Source: Henriciella sp.
GTDB lineage: Bacteria; Pseudomonadota; Alphaproteobacteria; Caulobacterales; Hyphomonadaceae
Length of the DNA: 55,539 bases
Reading direction: 5' to 3'
NCBI GenBank assembly: GCA_021776655.1
Contig: JAJFFK010000044.1
Span: 1 to 55,539 of the forward strand
This document shows, piece after piece, positions 51,299 through 55,539 of the stretch (its first letter is position 1; each line of letters opens with the position of its first letter). A model generated the notes under the pieces. That model had not been told where the DNA came from. It searched no databases and saw only the letters and a program-made list of their open reading frames with translations. The position numbers and the translations under genes were made by a program.

Positions 51299-51742
51299 TC
51301 ATGGTCGCGTTGGCAGGCCCGGCAAACCATACATCGCCAGTTGCAGGCTCTTGGCAATCCGGTCAGCACGCTGCATGAAATAATCCACAGTCTCTGTGCT
51401 CGGAGCGATATCAATCAGGGTTTGCTTGAACAGGCCCAGCCATGTTTCAAAATCAGCGGCGCTGACCCCTGCAAGCTTTTGATGGGCGGGGACCGGTTTG
51501 CCAGCATAGCGACCCGTATTCATAGCAACCGATGACCAAAAGTCTTTCATCTTGGGCATGTGCGCGTCCCACTTGTCACCAATCTCCGCCTCAAAGATCG
51601 GACCGAGCCGCGCATCGGCCCGCACCCGGTCATAGAATGTATCGACCAGTTTGGAGATAAACGCTTCGTCGATCCCCAAACGCGCCGCTTGGGCTTGTAT
51701 CTCTGTGCGGCGCTGCTCAGCGCTACGAACGCGGTAGGTCAT
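51299..51742 (-). CDS. Group III truncated hemoglobin
   Basis: The 147-residue trHbIII has LVDTFYDRVRADARLGPIF, the proximal-region MKDFWSSVAMNTGRYAGKPVPAHQKLAG (His in AHQKL) and DYFMQRADRIAKSLQLAMYG. It binds O2/NO and may detoxify nitric oxide or ligate sulfide. ggag precedes the ATG. It lies between marR-like and serA in the same direction, and could be controlled by the MarR. Confidence 0.9.
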   Translation of the reverse strand: MTYRVRSAEQRRTEIQAQAARLGIDEAFISKLVDTFYDRVRADARLGPIFEAEIGDKWDAHMPKMKDFWSSVAMNTGRYAGKPVPAHQKLAGVSAADFETWLGLFKQTLIDIAPSTETVDYFMQRADRIAKSLQLAMYGLPGLPTRP

Positions 51743-51819
51743 CTAAAGCATCTCCAAATAAACCGGGCCAGGTGCGCTCACTAACAAGCGCGCTCTGGTC
51801 CAGACATAAGTAAGACTGC

Positions 51820-53415
51820 CTAGAATTTCAGCACTTTAGCGTAGCGTACATGCGGCAGGCCCTTGAGCTGTTTCAGTATATCACCCGGCGGCTGGCTGTC
51901 GATCCCGATCAAGGCGATCGCTTCACCGCCAGCATCGGTACGGCCCATGTGGAAAGTCGCGATATTCACCCCAGCACTGCCCAGTAATGCACCAAGCCCG
52001 CCGATGAAGCCCGGTTTGTCGCGATTGTTGACATAGAGCACGGTCGGCGAGAAATCGCCTTCAAGGGCCATGCCTTTGACCTCAACAATGCGCGGCTGTC
52101 CGGCAATCAGAGTGCCCGCCAGCGAACGCCAGCCAGATTCGCTGTCATTCTCGGTCCGTTTCACCTTCACCCTGATCCGGATCAGGCTGTCATAGACAGG
52201 GCTATCATCGGTTTTGGTCTCCGAAAGCTTGACCCCACTCTCTGCCAGGATGGCCGGGGCCGAGACCATATTGACGTCACCGCGTGAGGCGCGCAGCAGG
52301 CCCGCCAGCGCCGCTGCTGTCAGAGGTTTACGGTTGAGCTCTGTGACCTCACCCTCATACTCAATGACGACTTCTTCAAAGCCATAATCACTGATCTGTC
52401 CGGCAAACAGGCCAAGCTTTTCAGCCAGTTCAGCAAACGGCTTGAGGCGCGGCGCCTCATCTGCGGTAATTGACGGCATGTTGAGCGCATTGGTCACTGC
52501 CCCGGTCAGCAGATAGTCCGACATCTGTTCAGCCACTTGCAGCGCGACATTCTCCTGAGCTTCGCTGGTCGCGGCGCCAAGGTGCGGTGTGGCGACAAAG
52601 TTAGGCGCGCCGAACAAGACATTCTCCTTAGCCGGTTCTGAGGCAAACACATCAAACGCCGCAGCAGCGATATGACCAGATTTCAGACCTTCCGCCACAG
52701 CCTCCTCGTCAACCAGACCGCCACGGGCGCAATTGACAAGGATTATACCCTTTTTGGTCTTGGCCAGTGCATCCCTGCTGAGAATATTGCGGGTCTGATC
52801 GGTTAGCGGTGTATGCAGGGTGATGACATCAGCGCGGGCCAGTAGCCCATCAAGGTCAACTTTCTCAACGCCCAATTCCAGCGCTCGCTCTTCGGTCAGG
52901 AACGGATCGTACGCCACGACTTTCATGGTCAGACCCTTGGCCCGTTCCGCCACCCGCGCGCCAATATTGCCGCACCCGATCAAGCCAAGCGTCTTGTAGG
53001 ATAATTCAGTGCCCATGAAGGCCTTTTTGGGCCAGTCACCGGCCTGCGTACCGGCATTCGCAGCCGGGATATGCCGCGCCGCAGCGAACATCATCGCGAT
53101 CGCGTGCTCAGCCGTGGTCACCGCGTTTCCGAACGGCGTATTCATCACCACAATGCCTTTGGCTGTGGCCGCCTTGATGTCAATATTATCAACGCCAATC
53201 CCGGCCCGGCCGATGACTTTGAGCTTGCTCGCCGCCCTGATCACCTCGGCATTCGGCTTACAGGCCGAGCGCACGACCAGGCCGTCATAGTCTGCAATCA
53301 CCGCGATCAGCTCGTCAGTTGAAAGCCCGACCTTGATGTCGGTTTCGATGCCGCGCGCTTTGAATATCTCAACCGCAGCGGGGGAGAGCGTGTCTCCGAT
53401 AAGAACTTTCGTCAT
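51820..53415 (-). CDS. serA: D-3-phosphoglycerate dehydrogenase
   Basis: The 531-residue first enzyme of serine synthesis has the Rossmann NAD motif GCGNIGARVAERAKG, catalytic ATPHLGAATSEAQENVALQ (His) and the ASB-like intervening domain. It closes with a C-terminal ACT domain (VLYVNNRDKPGFIGGLGALLG...ALIGIDSQPPGD) for serine feedback. It lies downstream of serC on the same strand with a repeat-bearing 119-base gap. Confidence 0.97.
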   Translation of the reverse strand: MTKVLIGDTLSPAAVEIFKARGIETDIKVGLSTDELIAVIADYDGLVVRSACKPNAEVIRAASKLKVIGRAGIGVDNIDIKAATAKGIVVMNTPFGNAVTTAEHAIAMMFAAARHIPAANAGTQAGDWPKKAFMGTELSYKTLGLIGCGNIGARVAERAKGLTMKVVAYDPFLTEERALELGVEKVDLDGLLARADVITLHTPLTDQTRNILSRDALAKTKKGIILVNCARGGLVDEEAVAEGLKSGHIAAAAFDVFASEPAKENVLFGAPNFVATPHLGAATSEAQENVALQVAEQMSDYLLTGAVTNALNMPSITADEAPRLKPFAELAEKLGLFAGQISDYGFEEVVIEYEGEVTELNRKPLTAAALAGLLRASRGDVNMVSAPAILAESGVKLSETKTDDSPVYDSLIRIRVKVKRTENDSESGWRSLAGTLIAGQPRIVEVKGMALEGDFSPTVLYVNNRDKPGFIGGLGALLGSAGVNIATFHMGRTDAGGEAIALIGIDSQPPGDILKQLKGLPHVRYAKVLKF

Positions 53416-53425
53416 TTTGATGTCT

Positions 53426-53530
53426 CTTCTCCGACTGCCCCGGACGCGATCCGAGGTCTCTATCGGTAATGGGGAATAATTGAGGGAGATCCCGGATCAA
53501 GCCCCACGGGTGTTCCGGGACCATCGGCCT
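53426..53530. repeat. Dispersed repeat between serC and serA
   Basis: 'ccggacgcgatccgaggtct...gggagatcccggatcaagcc...gttccgggaccatcgg' belongs to the same 'tccgggat/atcccgga' repeat class as the units at 42060-42219 and 55388-55539. Confidence 0.65.
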
Positions 53531-53534
53531 CTTG

Positions 53535-54698
53535 CTAAAGCGCCGCCAGTTCCAACCCGAAGGCCCAATCGAGCCAGGGCGTCAGCTTGGCGACATCATC
53601 CGGTTCCACCGTTGCGCCGCACCAGATGCGCAGGCCCGGAGGTGCTTTGGCATAGGCTGCTGCATCGTAGCAGACATCCTCAGCCTCAAGCCGTGCCATC
53701 ATCCGCTTGACGAAGCTGCGCTGCGCACCCTCGTCCAGCTTGGCAATCTTCGGATCAGCGATGGTGAAGGTGACACCTGTATTTGAACGCACATCCGCGC
53801 TGGGGCACAAGAACTGGACCCAATCGGTCTTGGCTTCCCATTCGGTCAATATGTCGAGGGAGCGGTCGGAGCGCGCTTTCAGACCCTGGTAGCCGCCCGT
53901 TTCCTCAGCCCAGTCGAGCGCTTTGAGGTAATCCTCCGTCGCCAACATGGACGGCGTGTTGATCGTCGCGCCTTCGAACAGCGCTTCGTTCAACTTGCCA
54001 TCCTTGGTCATCTTGAACAGCTTTGGCAGCGCACGCGGCGGGGTGTAGCTTTCGAGACGCCGTACCGCATTCGGGCTGAGGATCAGCATACCGTGCGCGG
54101 CTTCCCCGCCAAGCACTTTTTGCCAGGAATAGGTCACAACATCGAGCTTTTCCCACTCGATATCCTGCGCAAACACCGCAGATGTCGCGTCACAGATCAC
54201 CACGCGATCTGGATTTGGTTTGATCCAGTCGGCGTTTGGCACCCGCACGCCAGAGGTCGTGCCATTCCAGGTGAAGACGATATCGGCGTCGTCGCGGGCC
54301 TGATCGAACGGCGGCAAAATACCGTAATCGCCAACATGGATGTTGCAGTTGGCCAGTTGCAGCTCGCTGACCGCATCGGTGACCCAGTCCTTGCCGAAGC
54401 TTTCCCAGGCGAAAATATCGGTCGGGCGACCGCCCAGCATCGACCACATGCACATCTCAACCGCGCCAGTGTCTGACGCTGGTACAATCGCCACGCGATA
54501 GCCCTCAGGCAGGCCGAGAATGGTTTTGGTGCGATCAATCGCTTGCTTCAGTTTGGCTTTTGCATGTGCAGAGCGATGCGAACGCCCAAAAGCAGTGGTC
54601 TCTAATTGTGATAAAGAAAATCCGGGGCGCTTGGCGGTCGGTCCGGAAGAAAAATGCGGGCACGTCGGGCGTGCGCCGGGTTTAACGGCTTCAGTCAT
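53535..54698 (-). CDS. serC: Phosphoserine aminotransferase
   Basis: The 387-residue PLP enzyme (class V fold) converts 3-phosphohydroxypyruvate to phosphoserine. PHFSSGPTAKRPGFS opens the protein, DATSAVFAQDI carries the PLP-phosphate-binding part, and SWQKVLGGEAAHGMLILSP holds the catalytic Lys. A putative leader precedes the ATG. The alphaproteobacterial type of about 390 residues is matched in length. It is followed by serA. Confidence 0.96.
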   Translation of the reverse strand: MTEAVKPGARPTCPHFSSGPTAKRPGFSLSQLETTAFGRSHRSAHAKAKLKQAIDRTKTILGLPEGYRVAIVPASDTGAVEMCMWSMLGGRPTDIFAWESFGKDWVTDAVSELQLANCNIHVGDYGILPPFDQARDDADIVFTWNGTTSGVRVPNADWIKPNPDRVVICDATSAVFAQDIEWEKLDVVTYSWQKVLGGEAAHGMLILSPNAVRRLESYTPPRALPKLFKMTKDGKLNEALFEGATINTPSMLATEDYLKALDWAEETGGYQGLKARSDRSLDILTEWEAKTDWVQFLCPSADVRSNTGVTFTIADPKIAKLDEGAQRSFVKRMMARLEAEDVCYDAAAYAKAPPGLRIWCGATVEPDDVAKLTPWLDWAFGLELAAL

Positions 54699-54699
54699 C

Positions 54700-54780
54700 T
54701 GTTTGTACTCCTATCCTTACAGATAGGCTGGCCCCCGTTGGGGAGGGCTGGCCCACCGCGCATATGGCGTAAGGGGACAC
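54700..54780 (-). promoter_or_regulatory. Possible serC leader hairpins
   Basis: Directly upstream on the minus strand lie 'ccctccccaacggggg' and 'cctatctgtaaggatagg', the second a stem with loop TGTAA whose 3' arm contains the GGATAGGAG ribosome site. A serC leader RNA is known in alphaproteobacteria (recalled). I cannot confirm that this is the same family. Confidence 0.4.
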
Positions 54781-54879
54781 GGAGCGCAAGGTGGAATATT
54801 TAGAATGCGCGAATCGCGTCCGCCCGCTCCGATCGGGGGCATCCGTGCGACCCCATCACCCGGACTTTTTTTCCGCCGA

Positions 54880-54970
54880 TAGCCAGGCAGGTGGGTATCC
54901 AAGGACCGCTCTATCCCCCAATTCGTGGCGGCGCGCTCAGCCATAGATCCCCGCCTGCACGGGCATATTC
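54880..54970. repeat. REP-like inverted pair upstream of the last gene
   Basis: 'gccaggcaggtgggtatcca' and the inverted 'ccatagatccccgcctgcac' lie about 50 bases apart, a short version of the units at 28-200 and 34441-34612. With the leader region, it fills the 340-base gap before 55039. No gene is seen there. Confidence 0.55.
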
Positions 54971-55038
54971 GGGGCATTTGAGCGTGGTCAAAATAAAACT
55001 TATCCGCCCCCTCCTGAGCCTAGCATATACTCCTCGCC

Positions 55039-55476
55039 ATGGATTTTGCGCTTCAGCCTCATCTCTACAGAAACGTGCCGGTCATTTATTGGCCGTGGCT
55101 GTTCTGGCAGCTTTGGCGCATCGCGCTTTGGGGCGAGCTGACCGGGCGCGACGTGATGGTCGCCGTTGACAGATATGGCCGCGTCTATGTCCGCCACATT
55201 GGCGACGACCCGGGCGTCTGGACGCCCAGCGCGGCACCTCACCGACACGAACACTATCTCACCCCCCGTCTTCGCGGTGAAAACCGGGATCAATGGCGGT
55301 TGCGGATCGAGGCCGCCTACGCGCCCGGCTTTGGCGTACAGGCCTGGATCATCTCGCCGCGGGTTTTGGGTGCGACTGTTCCCCAATTTGTCATTCCGGA
55401 CTTGACGCTGCCCCCGGCTGGACCGGGGGTCCGCGACCCCGTTTTAACTCATATACTCCGACTGTCCCGGGCTTGA
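55039..55476 (+). CDS. Hypothetical protein with repeat-derived C-terminus
   Basis: The 145-residue frame starts MDFALQPHLYRNVPVIYWPW. An aromatic, mostly helical N-terminal region (WPWLFWQLWRIALWGELTGRDVMVAVDRYGRVYVRHIGDDPG) looks real and similar to small membrane-proximal hypothetical proteins. Residues about 117-145 (FVIPDLTLPPAGPGVRDP...) are the translation of the dispersed repeat starting at 55388. The original C-terminus is therefore probably lost or fused. No family is recognised. Confidence 0.6.
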   Translation: MDFALQPHLYRNVPVIYWPWLFWQLWRIALWGELTGRDVMVAVDRYGRVYVRHIGDDPGVWTPSAAPHRHEHYLTPRLRGENRDQWRLRIEAAYAPGFGVQAWIISPRVLGATVPQFVIPDLTLPPAGPGVRDPVLTHILRLSRA

Positions 55477-55539
55477 CCCGGGATCTCCATCGGGGCTTCC
55501 AAACTCAATTGCACGAGATTCCGGATCAAGCCCGGAACC
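55388..55539. repeat. Dispersed 'tgtcattccggac...cccgggatc' repeat cluster
   Basis: 'tttgtcattccggacttgac', 'ccccggctggaccgggggtc', 'gtcccgggcttgacccggga' and 'gattccggatcaagcccgga' follow each other up to the window end. The family is the same as at 42060-42219, 49456-49553 and 53426-53530. Confidence 0.75.

Noticed and set aside
1-55539. CRISPR array
   Set aside because: Repeats found are dispersed palindromes, not regular direct repeats with spacers, and no cas genes are seen.

Overview
The window looks like a chromosomal segment of a free-living alphaproteobacterium, probably near the Hyphomonadales/Maricaulales or Parvularculales. I infer this from gene content: a RegB/RegA redox pair with SCO1, an Irr-like regulator with a perfect iron-control-element palindrome, a CycM-type cytochrome, Hyphomonad-style DUF3604 proteins, and 'tgtcatcccggac..tccgggatgacaa' dispersed repeats. 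Nearly every gene is intact and ordinary in base composition. I see no prophage, integrase, transposase or CRISPR array. The accessory character lies in small repeat elements and a few functional islands.

Layout. 1-4976: repeats that truncate a P-loop kinase gene, an OmpR-type response regulator, an L,D-transpeptidase, a GH16 glycanase, a YggS/ThiE-like divergent pair and a small lipoprotein. 5023-9280: cell-wall amino-sugar genes glmM and glmS around an alanine-zipper lipoprotein, then a 38-residue membrane peptide. 9378-14418: TetR, the gpsA/YciI/YcgN operon, an LldD-type flavoenzyme, a TraB/GumN lipoprotein and tRNA-Arg(CCG). 14439-19468: a methyl-sulfur locus (MddA-like methyltransferase, Tat-exported nitroreductase-like protein, homocysteine S-methyltransferase) divergent from a CadC-like regulator with a repeat-rich C-terminus.

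20056-24250: a compact ECF sigma / anti-sigma unit flanked by an exported Arg/Asp-rich protein, an outer-membrane barrel-like protein and a subtilase. Three promoters here share one motif, GGAA(T/G)-N16-17-CGTAGTC, so I read the whole block as one self-contained envelope regulon. It is the best candidate for an undescribed system. 24262-31188: a flavin monooxygenase and two DUF3604 lipoproteins, one in a tightly coupled operon with a parvulin-like isomerase and a HupE/UreJ membrane protein.

31307-34351: an Irr / rubrerythrin / Fe-S oxidoreductase / DUF3501 peroxide-and-iron module with an Irr-type operator. 34721-40299: a membrane protein, trpS, a PCuAC copper chaperone, DUF1244, SCO1, RegB, RegA and bfd. 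40589-45886: an RNA helicase, an acyl-CoA carboxyltransferase, an SCP2 protein, a lysophospholipase-like hydrolase and bacterioferritin. 46027-55476: a Baeyer-Villiger-type monooxygenase, pheA, a cytochrome c, an NlpC/P60 hydrolase, MarR, a truncated hemoglobin, serA, serC and an end-of-window hypothetical gene whose 3' end runs into a dispersed repeat.

Two themes connect the regions. The first is iron, redox and copper handling (Irr, Rbr, Bfr/Bfd, SCO1/RegBA, PCuAC, globin). The second is a dense set of palindromic repeats placed between convergent genes, often touching the stop codons.
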